Below are positions 1 to 8,189 of a stretch of DNA of 9,759 nucleotides, one piece after another. The stretch is from CAJBLF01 sp964424505. GTDB taxonomy: Bacteria; Patescibacteriota; Gracilibacteria; Absconditabacterales; Absconditicoccaceae. Within the stretch, counting starts at the first letter, position 1, and the number at the start of each line of letters is the position of its first letter. The position numbers and the translations under genes were made by a program. Where the stretch lies: positions 1-9,759 of the forward strand of contig CAYRIQ010000026.1 in the NCBI GenBank assembly GCA_964424505.1. The letters are read 5' to 3'. Under the pieces are notes generated by a model. The model was not told the DNA's origin. It searched no databases and saw only the letters and a list, made by a program, of their open reading frames with translations.

Positions 1-643
1 ATTTTCCTGGTCTGCGTTCTTCTTCAAGTCGTACCTTATATTTAAATCTGCATGCGTGCGAGCATTCACCCTTATTGCCTGGTCTTCAGCTCATATAGTC
101 GCCAAGTAAACAACGACCAGAATAGCTCATACACATAGCACCGTGGACGAAAATTTCTATTTCCATTCATGGAACTTTTTCTCTGATTTCTTTTATTTCC
201 TGGATATTCAATTCTCTCGCGAAGACGATTCTTTTGATGCCCATATCTTTCCAAAATTGTACTGCTGCGTAGTTCATAGTAGAGGATTGTGTGCTTAGGT
301 GTAATGGAACATTTGGCATATATTTTCTGATAATATGAAATGTCCCTGGATCGGAAAAAATAATAGCGTCCGCTCATACATCAGCAATTTGTTCTACTGT
401 TTTTTCAAATATTTTTATATCTGAATTTCTCGGAAAAATATTCATCGTGAGCAACGCTTTGCTTCCATTTTTGTGTAAATCATCTACGGTTTTTTTGAGA
501 TCATCAAAATTATAAATTTTATTTTGTCTCATTCTGAGTGACGTAAATGGCACTCCGACATAGACTTCTTCAGCTCCGTAATGGCTTGCGACCATAGCTT
601 TTTTGTAAGATCACCCAGGTGCGACTATCGTTGGTTTATACAT
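1..643 (-). CDS. Peptidase U32 family protein, TrhP/YegQ-like (partial, C-terminus off the window)
   Basis: This is the first 214 residues of a U32-family protein. The family was named for collagenase-like peptidases, but the YegQ/TrhP branch takes part in prephenate-dependent hydroxylation of tRNA wobble uridine. The N-terminus has the family barrel opening (APGGSYKKAM, then GAEEVYVG at about 23-30). The U32 signature follows at about 164-198: EIFVHGAMCMSYSGRCLL, then RPGNKGECSHACRF. The four conserved cysteines (171, 178, 194, 198) are those expected to bind an iron-sulfur cluster. Four in-frame TGA codons lie at family glycine positions, for example in APGG and VGADA. The start is the first ATG after a consensus promoter; no clear Shine-Dalgarno is visible. 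It is separated from the upstream cluster by a terminator. Family membership is sure; TrhP rather than another U32 branch is likely but unproven because the rest is missing. Confidence 0.93.
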
Positions 644-670
644 ACTATTTGTGAAGATAAATATCGCAAT

Positions 671-698
671 ATATTACCAATAACTATTTCTTTGTCAA
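671..698 (-). promoter_or_regulatory. Sigma-70-type promoter for the U32 gene
   Basis: Read on the minus strand, a perfect -35 box TTGACA (698-693) is followed by a 16-base spacer and the -10 box TAATAT (676-671). Transcription should begin near 664, giving a leader of about 20 bases before the ATG at 643. The promoter lies just downstream of a terminator, so the U32 gene should be its own unit. It also overlaps the end of the code-25 reading of the preceding small gene. Confidence 0.75.
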
Positions 699-976
699 TA
701 AAAAAAAGCTGACATATATATACATCAGCTAATCAATTCTTTGAGGAGTATTTCTACTACATCATAAAGAAAAAGGAATAGAAAAACTCCTACGCATAGT
801 ATGGTCAATACTAAGTCTTCTTGTGAATCAAATTTTACACCGATAGCTACAAGGGCAATGAAAAGTAACATCATAAATACAATTGTAACTAATAGTGGTA
901 AAATATTTTCCAATATCCACCAAAAAGCACTATGTATTTGTGTAAAAAGATTTTTTAATAGTTTTATTGTTTTCAT
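674..976 (-). CDS. Small two-helix membrane protein, unknown function; C-terminal end uncertain
   Basis: The first 83 codons encode a small membrane protein. An amphipathic start (MKTIKLLKNLFTQIHSAFWW) is followed by a helix at about 25-47 (ILPLLVTIVFMMLLFIALVA), a short charged loop (KFDSQEDL), and a second helix at about 55-73 (VLTILCVGVFLFLFLYDVV). No family is recognised. It lies 60 bases after the 307-residue membrane gene and is the last gene before the terminator. The end is ambiguous. Under UGA=Gly the frame continues for 17 more codons (starting GCIYMSAFFYG) to TAA at 676-674. That passes through the terminator hairpin, its U-tract and the next gene's promoter. If TGA at 727-725 really ends the protein, the gene is 725-976. 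Hydrophobic coding character supports a real gene; the tail looks non-coding. Confidence 0.6.
700..730 (-). terminator. Rho-independent terminator of the pilD cluster
   Basis: On the minus strand AGCTGA (730-725) pairs with TCAGCT (713-708). With two G-U wobbles and two A-U pairs the stem extends to about 10 bp around a UAUA loop. Eight U residues follow directly (707-700). This is a textbook intrinsic terminator for the leftward cluster. It begins exactly on the TGA codon (727-725) that would end the small membrane gene under the standard code. Confidence 0.85.
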
Positions 977-1036
977 AGTTGTAATTTTTTTTTGTTTTTG
1001 CTATACTTATAGATATATCCAAAAAAATCAATCACT

Positions 1037-1960
1037 TTATTCTAAGTCTTCTACTTCCTTCATTATTATCTTGATACGATAGACGTTGCATGCAAATAAT
1101 AGCTTAAATATCAAAAATGCTATACCTGTCATGATCCAAAAGACAATCCTCACAAATCCATATAATAGTAAAAACATTAGGATAATGACCGAAGTTTGAA
1201 ATCCAGGATTTTCATAAATTTTATTTAATTCTCATAAGACATAGTCACAGATTCACCTATTGATGCTCGTATTGTCTTGGATTGCTTGATCAATAAGTTT
1301 TTTTTTGTAATCATTGATAGTTCCCAGTAAAGTCGGCGATTTAGCGACATCTTTTATAGTGATAGTATTGCTAACGGCAACCAGATCTTGTATGTCAGCA
1401 TCAAAAAATCATTTTGTGTTGGCTTTTATGGTTTTAGCTTCTTCTATTCATACTTTAAAAGGTTTGGTTACCAAATCTATTACGCTATTGGATGCTTGAG
1501 AAAGACTTTCACAAGTAAAAGGAAATTTTGTATAATATCCAAGGACAAATAAACTATACCCAATAGTTATACATACGGTAAATATATATCATCCCACATT
1601 GAAATATCATCGAGAACTAAATCTGATTTTATCATGAGATTCTCCTTGAAGACTATAAGCAAGGACTACAATCCCCATATTTATTGCTAAGATAGAAAAG
1701 AAAAGAAAAATATGAGAGTATCATATAAACAATCATTCAACGCCACTAATTATCAATGCTCATAGTAGTAGATATTTGATCGGCAATGTACGAATTTCAA
1801 AATACAAAAAGTGGAAAAAAAGAAAAAAAAGCATCACATAGATCATGGATTCTAATACTCAAAACCTTCCAAACAACGTAAAAAACATAAGTACATACGC
1901 AAGCAAACTTAGTCACAAAAAGATCCATGTTTTCATTGAAGGGATTTTTTTTTCTACCAT
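1037..1960 (-). CDS. Polytopic membrane protein of unknown function, downstream of pilD
   Basis: With UGA=Gly this is an uninterrupted 307-residue frame containing 12 TGA codons, ending in TAA. I do not recognise a family. Five hydrophobic helices are visible in the first half (about 12-31, 38-54, 61-80, 83-102 and 124-142). A hydrophilic segment of about 110 residues (145-255) follows, with two cysteines (150 and 238) that could pair if the segment is outside the cell. One long or two short helices come at 257-293, and a basic-acidic tail ends in EVEDLE. The ATG overlaps the pilD stop by seven bases (ATGGTAG), which implies translational coupling. A role alongside prepilin processing or pilus assembly is suggested only by this position. 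Confidence 0.85.
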
Positions 1961-2880
1961 GGGAAATGCGTAAAAGGAGTAAATATACTAGTAAGTAAAA
2001 ATGGAAGTTTTCGCGACATAATCCAAAATGTTATAATCATTGCTGGAAAAAATGGAATTACATTCAGTAACGAGGACCCAGGGACAAGCGACGAAGAAAG
2101 TAATTTTTTCCAAGTTCCAAGTCCCTTATCCCAGATCCCAAATATTTTAGTGAAACAATATTGAAGTCATGCTCGGATTAGCCCAATAATACTACTCAAC
2201 AAGGTAAATAAAATCAAGACATTTGCCAACATCCACCATGAAAATTGTATTCATTGTATCGAGAGTACTATAGGTATCAAAAGTCAAATAGCTATTGCAA
2301 GATAGACGTCGCCTTGTCCAAATCATTCTACATTTTTTTTAAATCTTATCTTTACATATCGTTTCGCGAACAAATAGATCAACGAAAATGTTACTCCAAA
2401 CATAATGGTACTCATCAAAAAATTTCAATCATTTCCTCCAGATATATTGATATTCGCTACAATTCAAATAGTCATCAAGAGGATTCGGGCTATCATATGA
2501 AGTTCATATTTCCATAAATCATAGATCAAAAGTAGAATAAGGAGTCGATTCGTTAAAAGTCAAAAAACCAATGTCTTAATTCAGAAGTCTTTTAATAAAA
2601 AATATGTTGCTACAAAAATTCCTGCACACAATAATTCTACAACTGGATATATTCGAGAGATTTTCTTTTTACAATATTCGCACTTCCCTCATTGGATGAA
2701 ATAGCTTACTACGGGGACTAAATTTTTGGCTTGTAATGGATGTTTGCAATCAGGACATTGTGAACGACCAAAAAAAAATCCGCGAAGCTTTTTTCAAGTG
2801 ATTCCATCAGAAAATCTCGTCATCACGACAGAGCCGAGAGAGCCAAAAATAAGTCAGAGAAATATCATGAGTATTCGCAT
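1954..2880 (-). CDS. pilD: Type IV prepilin peptidase / N-methyltransferase
   Basis: This integral membrane aspartic protease cleaves the leader of type IV prepilins and pseudopilins at the cytoplasmic face and usually methylates the new N-terminus. The frame is 308 residues with 11 TGA-encoded glycines. Near the N-terminus is the family GSLGSVVMTR segment. A zinc-binding-type loop with two CxxC pairs follows: CPDC at 42-45 and CEYC at 67-70, then KKKIS-x-IYPVVELL. The catalytic aspartates are D121 (LLLIYDLWKYELH) and D191 in the GxGD motif (GFGQGDVYLA). The C-terminus keeps the family NVIPFFPAM block. A CGA codon sits at residue 76 between IS and IYP, where the family often has Trp. It is the first gene of the leftward cluster. 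The start is the first ATG of the frame and leaves no spare N-terminal sequence. Confidence 0.95.
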
Positions 2881-2907
2881 AGATTTTTTTGGAGTATAAA
2901 CAATATA

Positions 2908-2935
2908 TGTATATGATAGACTAGAAAAAAATCAA
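2908..2935 (-). promoter_or_regulatory. Candidate promoter for the pilD cluster
   Basis: On the minus strand a TTGATT -35 box (2935-2930), a 16-base spacer and a TATACA -10 box (2913-2908) lie about 30 bases before the pilD ATG. Overlapping AT-rich alternatives such as TATCAT make the exact -10 uncertain. It faces away from the valS promoter. Confidence 0.45.
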
Positions 2936-2947
2936 GCAATTTAGTTA

Positions 2948-2959
2948 GCACCCAGGTGC
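2948..2959. promoter_or_regulatory. GC-rich dyad between the divergent promoters (possible operator)
   Basis: GCACC-CA-GGTGC forms a 5-bp inverted repeat in an otherwise AT-rich stretch. It lies just upstream of the -35 boxes of both the pilD-side and valS-side promoters. That position suits a shared regulator site, but no known operator is recognised and the dyad is short. Confidence 0.3.
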
Positions 2960-2972
2960 ATACCTTTTAACC

Positions 2973-3000
2973 TTGAAATTTCTCGTCAACTGAGTATATA
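2973..3000 (+). promoter_or_regulatory. Promoter for valS
   Basis: TTGAAA (2973-2978), a 16-base spacer and TATATA (2995-3000) fit a sigma-70 promoter, or TATACA at 2997-3002 with an 18-base spacer. Transcription would begin near 3007, giving a leader of about 30 bases. No T-box leader or other long structured leader fits in this space. Confidence 0.6.
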
Positions 3001-3037
3001 CAAATTACCCAATTTTACCGTTATTTACAATTGAGAA

Positions 3038-5491
3038 ATGGCAAACAAGTACAATCATCAAGAATCAGAAGCCAAATGGCAAAAATATCGAGAAGAAAAA
3101 CAGATTTTTATGTTTTCCAAAGATAAAAAAAAGCCTATCTATGCCATAGATACACCACCACCTACGGTTTCTGGAAAGATTCATATCGGACATATTTTTT
3201 CTTATACTCAAGCGGAAATCATCGCGAGATTCAAAAGAATGTCTGGCTATAATGTCTTTTATCCTATGGGATATGACAACAATGGAATCCCAACAGAACA
3301 ACTTGTAGAAAAAGAACTAGGGATAAATATCAAAGATGTGGAGCGCAAAGATTTTATTATGAAGTGTTTGGATGTTGTAGACAAATATAAAATAATATAT
3401 TCTGATCTTCGAAAATCATTGGGACTTTCTATTGATTGGAAGAGGACATATACTACGATTTCTCCTGAAGTGCAACAAATCGCACAATCCACATTTGTAA
3501 AATTATATACTGAATGACATGTTGTCTTCAAAGAATTTCCTGCGTTGCGATGTACCAAAATGCAAACAACGGTAGCTCAAGCAGAGACAGAAGAACAAGA
3601 ATTTAACGAGTTTTTCAATTATGTAAACTTCATATTAGAAGACGGAAATGCACTCGTAATTGCTACTACAAGACCTGAATTGCTTCCTGCGTGTTTAGCG
3701 GTATTTGTACATCCTGATGACGAAAGATTTACTACATATGTTGGTCAAACAATCACCACACCGATAGGTATCAAAGTTCCTATCCTTGCAGATGATAAAG
3801 TAAAAATGGATAAGGGAACTGGGGTTGTGATGTGTTGTAGTTATGGTGATGAGACAGATGTCTATTGGATCAAAAAACATAATCTTTGAGAAAAAATAGT
3901 TATCGATAGATATGGTAAAATGCAAAATTCATGAGTACCAGAAATTGATGGTCTCAAAATCAGTGAAGCCAGAGAAAAGATTATGGAAATTTTCCAGTCA
4001 AAATGAAACATTGTTGTAAAGAGAGATCCTATAACTCAATCGAAACAAATTTCTGAAAGAGGTAAGGTACCAGTAGAGATTATCCCAATCAAACAGTGGT
4101 TTGTAAACTTGCTCGACAAAAAAGAATTGTTGCTCGCACAAAACGATAAGATGCAATGGCATCCAGAATTTATGAAAAAAAGATCAAACGATTGGATAGA
4201 AAATCTTCAACGAGATCGAAATATTTCTCGTAGTAGAAAATATGGAATACCTATTCCAGTCCGATATAATATTGCAGATGATGAAATCATTTTACCAAGT
4301 GCACAGCAATTGGCAAGAGGACCAATAGATCCAACATCTGAATTACCAGACGGCTATACTGCTGAGCAAGTAAGAGGAGAAACCTTAGTTCTTGATACTC
4401 GATTCACTTCATGACTTACTCCACAAATCAATCAGAAATATCTCGAAAGAGATGGCTATACACAGAAAATTTTACCCATGGATTTGAGGCCACAAGCGCA
4501 TGATATTATCCGTACGTGGTTGTTGTATACGACATTACAAAGTTATTTTGCTACGGGAGAAGTCGCATTTCATGATGTGATGATGTCAGGATTTTGTCTT
4601 GCAGAAAAATGAGAAAAATTTTCAAAATCCAAAGGTAATGCAAAATTTGATCCTGAACAAGTAATCGCAACTCGATGAGCTGATGCCGTAAGATATCGGG
4701 CTTCTGGAGGACAACTTGGTAAAGATATTATGTTCGATGAAAACGAATTTAAAATCGGACAAAAATTAATCACTAAGTTGCGAAACGCTGCAAATTTTGT
4801 TTTTATGAATTTATCAGATTTCGATACTACTACACAAATAGAAAAAAAAGACCTCTATCCTATCGATCTTCGAATCCTCAATCAAATAAATACGACATCA
4901 AAAATAATGACTGAACATCTCAATGGTTACGAATATGGTCAGGCAAAACTTGAATTTGAAAAATTCTTTCGACATGATTTTTGTGACAATTATTTAGAGA
5001 TCGTAAAAGAAAAAATCTACAAACCAGAAAAATATGCTGATGGAAATAAACAAAAACTCTCTGCTCAGTTTGCACTCTATCATACGTTTGGAGCTATTAT
5101 CAAATTAATCGCACCATATCTCCCATTTATCACCGAAGAACTCTATCAGACGTACTATAAAGAAAATACGAGCAAAGAATTTGCGAGCCCCGCTTCAGCG
5201 GTGGTAAAATCTGAATCTATTCATACATTATCTTTTCCAAATGGCGACGTATTTCCTATTGCGCAGGATATGACAACCATTAATTCTGCAGTAGAAGAAT
5301 TATTCACCGTTATAGAAAAAGTACGTGGATATAAGACAGAAAAACAGCTTGGTTTAGGGACGGAATTAGCTCATTTGAAAGTGATGTCCAAAAATGATCT
5401 TTCGGTTTTTGCTGATGATATTATGTCGGGAACAAGAGCTATAAAAGTTAGTTTTGCTAGTGGAGAAGAAGTGAATATAACAGTAGAATAA
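3038..5491 (+). CDS. valS: Valyl-tRNA synthetase, archaeal-like short type
   Basis: The enzyme attaches valine to tRNA-Val in the cytoplasm and edits mischarged threonine. The frame is 817 residues with seven TGA glycines (3515, 3887, 3932, 4004, 4412, 4610, 4676). Class I motifs are present: HIGH at 49-52, and KFSKSKGN at 527-534 with Phe in place of the usual Met of KMSKS. The editing domain shows TTRPELL (210) and GTGVVMCCSYGDETD (260-274). The core blocks SRSRKYGIPIPV, TPQIN, DLRPQAHDIIRTW and GADAVRY resemble the archaeal/rickettsial type, and no C-terminal coiled coil follows the anticodon domain. Eleven CGA and one CGG codon fall at or near family tryptophans (LWC, WDW, PVWY, DTWFTS, RYWAS, KLWNA). 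The usual zinc-ligand cysteines are reduced (LWCTKMQT, PVWYN). It probably shares a transcript with the FemAB gene 50 bases downstream. Confidence 0.97.
5188..5203. repeat. Small GC-rich hairpin inside valS
   Basis: CCGC-TTCA-GCGG (5190-5201), extendable by one more C-G pair across a mismatch, is a compact hairpin in a strongly AT-rich gene. It encodes a linker (SPASAVV) in the C-terminal anticodon-binding region and keeps the frame. It may be a relic of a small palindromic repeat element or chance; one copy in the window cannot tell. Confidence 0.35.
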
Positions 5492-5541
5492 ACAAAAAAA
5501 TCAATCATCTTTTCATTTTTCAACTTTTCAATTTTACTTTG

Positions 5542-6531
5542 ATGTACAATCTTTACCAATCCAAACTGCGAAAGGATATCCAGCATGAGATCTATCGTAA
5601 AAATATGTTTACGGTACAGCTTTTTGGTAAAGAATATTTCTGAACGATTAAGACTAAAAAAATCTGACCACGAAAATTACAACGATATCAGATCATGGGT
5701 GTCGAGCTACCAAGTGATAAAAAATATGTTCGTGATGAAATAGCAAACCTTAAAAAAAAATTCAGAGGAAAATGTTTTTTCTTTCAGTTGGGAATCATCA
5801 ATGAAATAATTAGCTTTGAAAATAGTCACCAGAAATGCGATGAATGTAAAGAAGATATGAAAGCATTTAGGCTTGGGTTACAAAAAGTATTACAACTAGA
5901 TTATGGCGTTGTACCCGCATTTAGAGAGAATATGCCTACGGCGTCAATTGTCTATGCTACCACAAAATCTGACGACGAACTGCTCAAAGATATGAATGAT
6001 AGTTGTAGGAAGCGTGTCAAAAAAGCTATTGCTGGAGGTATGCAATATCGTATTATCGATACAAAAGATTACCAAACATTTTTTGCTAAATGGCAAAAAA
6101 CTGCAAATATCAAGTGATTTAATACGATATCTTTATCTCAATACACATGATTGCTTGAGTATATTGAGCAAGGAAAATGAATGTTGATAGGTGCGTTTAT
6201 GGATGATGAGATGATTGCGGGAACGATATGTTTGTTTGATTGACCATTGATGTATTGTCCGTATGGATTTTTCGATAGAAATTTTAGCAAGGTTGGCGTA
6301 CAGCATTTTTTAAAGTTTGAGTTATTTTCACGAGCGAGAGAAAATGGATTTACCATGGTAGATACTGGTGGATGAGCACCGACTGGCTTTCCAAAACATC
6401 CGCTTGCGAGTGTCAGTGCATTCAAAGAATCGCTTGGCGGAACCAAGATTGAGCAGTATGGAAGCTACGATATCGTACTAAATAAACTATTATACTGGGT
6501 ATTTAAAAAATATTACCAATGGAGAGGATAA
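5542..6531 (+). CDS. FemAB/FemX-family peptidoglycan aminoacyl transferase
   Basis: FemAB-family enzymes use aminoacyl-tRNA to add amino acids to the peptide of lipid II or peptidoglycan, forming the interpeptide bridge. Seven TGA glycines must be read through to give 329 residues with two GNAT-like halves. The N-terminal QSKL-CGA-K fits the family LQS..W start if CGA is Trp. The mid-protein basic motif is DMNDSCRKRVKKAIAGG (150-166), matching the Fem R..I..A...G pattern. The C-terminal half has GTICLFDG, YCPYGFFDRN, the DTGGGAP block (274-280) and FKESLGG...GSYDIVLN (294-313). A Cys pair at 99 and 102 (CDEC) is unusual. The ATG follows valS by 50 bases with no terminator between. Family is confident; the amino acid added and bridge position cannot be told. 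Confidence 0.9.
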
Positions 6532-6552
6532 TTAGTCCAATTGGTCATTAGT

Positions 6553-6581
6553 AAAATGGCAAAAAACTCGCCATTTTTTTT
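6553..6581 (+). terminator. Rho-independent terminator after the FemAB gene
   Basis: AAAATGGC (6553-6560) pairs with GCCATTTT (6570-6577) around a 9-base A-rich loop. The T-run continues from 6574 to 6581. It lies 21 bases after the FemAB stop and closes the valS-FemAB unit. The A-run on the left arm could let it work weakly in reverse, but no leftward gene lies there. Confidence 0.85.
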
Positions 6582-6698
6582 AAAATCACATCGAATAGGA
6601 AAAAATAAAAAAAATCATTAGATAGCTTGTAAAATTGTAATACTGACGTCATTTTATATAGATTTGTCAATCCAAAATAACCTAAGCTAAGCATATTT
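6582..6698. other. AT-rich intergenic stretch without a recognised gene
   Basis: No frame with coding character and no tRNA-like cloverleaf were seen between the terminator and the next promoter. It holds a perfect 8-bp palindrome TGACGTCA (6644-6651) and a short tandem CTAAGCTAAGC (6682-6692). Either could be a protein-binding site upstream of the promoter at 6699, but both are short. Confidence 0.5.
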
Positions 6699-6727
6699 TT
6701 GATTTTTGGTCACTTTGTGAGTATACT
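6699..6727 (+). promoter_or_regulatory. Promoter of the PilO-like gene pair
   Basis: TTGATT (6699-6704), an optimal 17-base spacer and TATACT (6722-6727) form a good sigma-70 promoter. Transcription would start near 6734, inside or at the edge of an inverted repeat, about 27 bases before the ATG. Confidence 0.7.
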
Positions 6728-6732
6728 ATACA

Positions 6733-6749
6733 GGAATATAATTTATTCC
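6733..6749. promoter_or_regulatory. Dyad at the predicted transcription start
   Basis: GGAATA-N5-TATTCC is a perfect 6-bp inverted repeat covering the predicted +1. It could be an operator blocking RNA polymerase or, if transcribed, a 5'-end hairpin that stabilises the messenger. No family of regulator is recognised. Confidence 0.4.
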
Positions 6750-6760
6750 AAATAGCTTTG

Positions 6761-8182
6761 ATGAAAGAACAAAAAAAATCAGAAAATACACAACCAACTC
6801 CTAGTATTTCAGATGTATCAGGAACAAATTTTTGATGAATAGGAAATCTAAAACTTAATGATTTGCAAAATATTTCACAAAAAGACGATGTTATGTTGCA
6901 ACTTAATGCTCAAGAAAAAATGCCTCCAACAAAAGAAGAATTAAATTTTGAAAATCTTAACATACCATCAAACTCACAAGCAGTAAACAATATTGTTTTT
7001 GGAGAAAGTGGTGTGATATGAGGAGTCCAATCAAAATATCATGATCAGTATCGAAAATTATTTTTATTGTCATTTTTTATTATCATTATCACTGGTTTTA
7101 CTTCTGTTATTTTACGTTTATATAGTAGTTATATATATATTGCATCTCAATCAATACCAGATGTTACGTATCAAAAATATGTTGATATATACAAACAAGG
7201 CCAACAGTTTTTGGATAAAACATTGCATCTTAGCAACTACCAAACATATACATCATGGTCAATCATCGGCAGTGGAGAAACAAAAAATATAGATAAAATA
7301 CTTCAAGATGATTCATTGAGTTATATCCAAAAAAAAGACATTCTACAACAATCACTCAACAGATTTTCCACCACGTTTATATCCAATACTCAGCAACTTA
7401 CTACCCTCAAAGAAGCTATTTCCAAATATGGATTTTTTTCTGAAGAACTGTATAATTTGCTAGAAGATCAAACGTATTCTACGTCTATAAAAAAATATTT
7501 ACTCTCACTTGAGATTATCAAATTTAGTAGCGCAATAAAAGTATTTAGTTACTTGGATACTTTTGTTTCCAACCTCGGCAATACGCTTGCGATCCCAATC
7601 AATCAAGTACAAACCAACATGCAAAATTTTGCAGAAAGGTGAGAAAAAGATATACTTATTTATCTCAATAATTGTTATCTCAATCCCTATGAAATAGATT
7701 ATGATTGTAATTTAGTAGGTGATTTCGATAGATATTATACACTGGTAGAAAAACAAAAACCTACACTTGATATAAATTTTTTCAAAAAAATGATGTATTA
7801 CGTAGACAATAAATTAGAACAAACAGATATTCCAAGTTTTTCTATTACCTTTAAAAAATACGATCCCACACAAAAACAAATTAGCTTTACGCTCGATGTA
7901 AATACTTTTAAGCAAGATGAACTTGCGTTGATCAAAAAATGAATTATTTCTCCACATATATTTATACTCAGCAATTTACTCAACCTTATCAAACAAAGTG
8001 TTTTTGTGGTATCAGAAAATATTGATGCAAAATCCATAAAAATTTCTCCCAAAATTATCAAAATAGGGAGCTCAGTATTCAATGTAAACAATTCAGTTAT
8101 GGACTTTGTCCTTCCTATACAAAAGTGATCAGAAAGAGAAATTAGTGATTATCTAGATCCTGTTTTTACATCCTCTCCGTAA
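6761..8182 (+). CDS. Single-pass membrane protein, unknown; possible pilus-scaffold (PilN/PilO-like) component
   Basis: With UGA=Gly (six sites, two adjacent at 6833-6838) this is a 473-residue frame. About 97 polar cytoplasmic residues precede one strong membrane helix at about 100-121 (LFLLSFFIIIITGFTSVILR). A large outer domain follows. It is rich in helical and coiled segments (about 130-295), then has a cysteine pair (C305 and C316), then alternating strands and a helix at about 358-455. The C-terminal part (SITFKKYDPTQKQISFTLDV ... helix ... SIKISPKIIKIG) has a beta-alpha-beta rhythm like the ferredoxin-like folds of PilN/PilO proteins. That comparison is by eye only. It is first in a unit with the PilO-like gene 7 bases downstream. 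No sequence family is recognised; the function is inference from topology and neighbour. Confidence 0.85.
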
Positions 8183-8189
8183 TATAACC

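Noticed and set aside
611..622. Second copy of CACCCAGGTGC (also in the dyad at 2949-2959) as a shared operator
   Set aside because: This copy codes for the conserved APGG of the U32 protein and is not a dyad in context; an 11-base match in a window this size can be chance.
801..1082. Plus-strand frame of 93 codons opposite the small membrane gene
   Set aside because: It lies antisense to a two-helix membrane gene and into the 307-residue gene, has no family likeness, and the minus-strand cluster is continuous.
2245..2517. Plus-strand frame of 90 codons
   Set aside because: It is antisense within pilD, whose catalytic motifs define the real strand.
3065..3558. Minus-strand frames opposite the start of valS
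   Set aside because: They are antisense to the HIGH-motif region of valS and show low-complexity composition without a family match.
3548..4402. Tryptophan-to-arginine losses in ValRS as a degenerate enzyme
   Set aside because: Every such site uses CGA or CGG and never AGA, AGG, CGT or CGC, so recoding explains them better than mutation.
6138..6446. Minus-strand frame of 102 codons
   Set aside because: It is antisense to the conserved C-terminal half of the FemAB protein.
3038..6531. valS and the FemAB gene as pseudogenes with many internal stops
   Set aside because: All internal stops are TGA, none is TAA or TAG, and they fall at glycine columns; the frames are intact under UGA=Gly.
6582..6760. 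tRNA or small RNA gene in the larger intergenic gap
   Set aside because: No cloverleaf, TTCGA-like loop or second terminator could be made out by eye.
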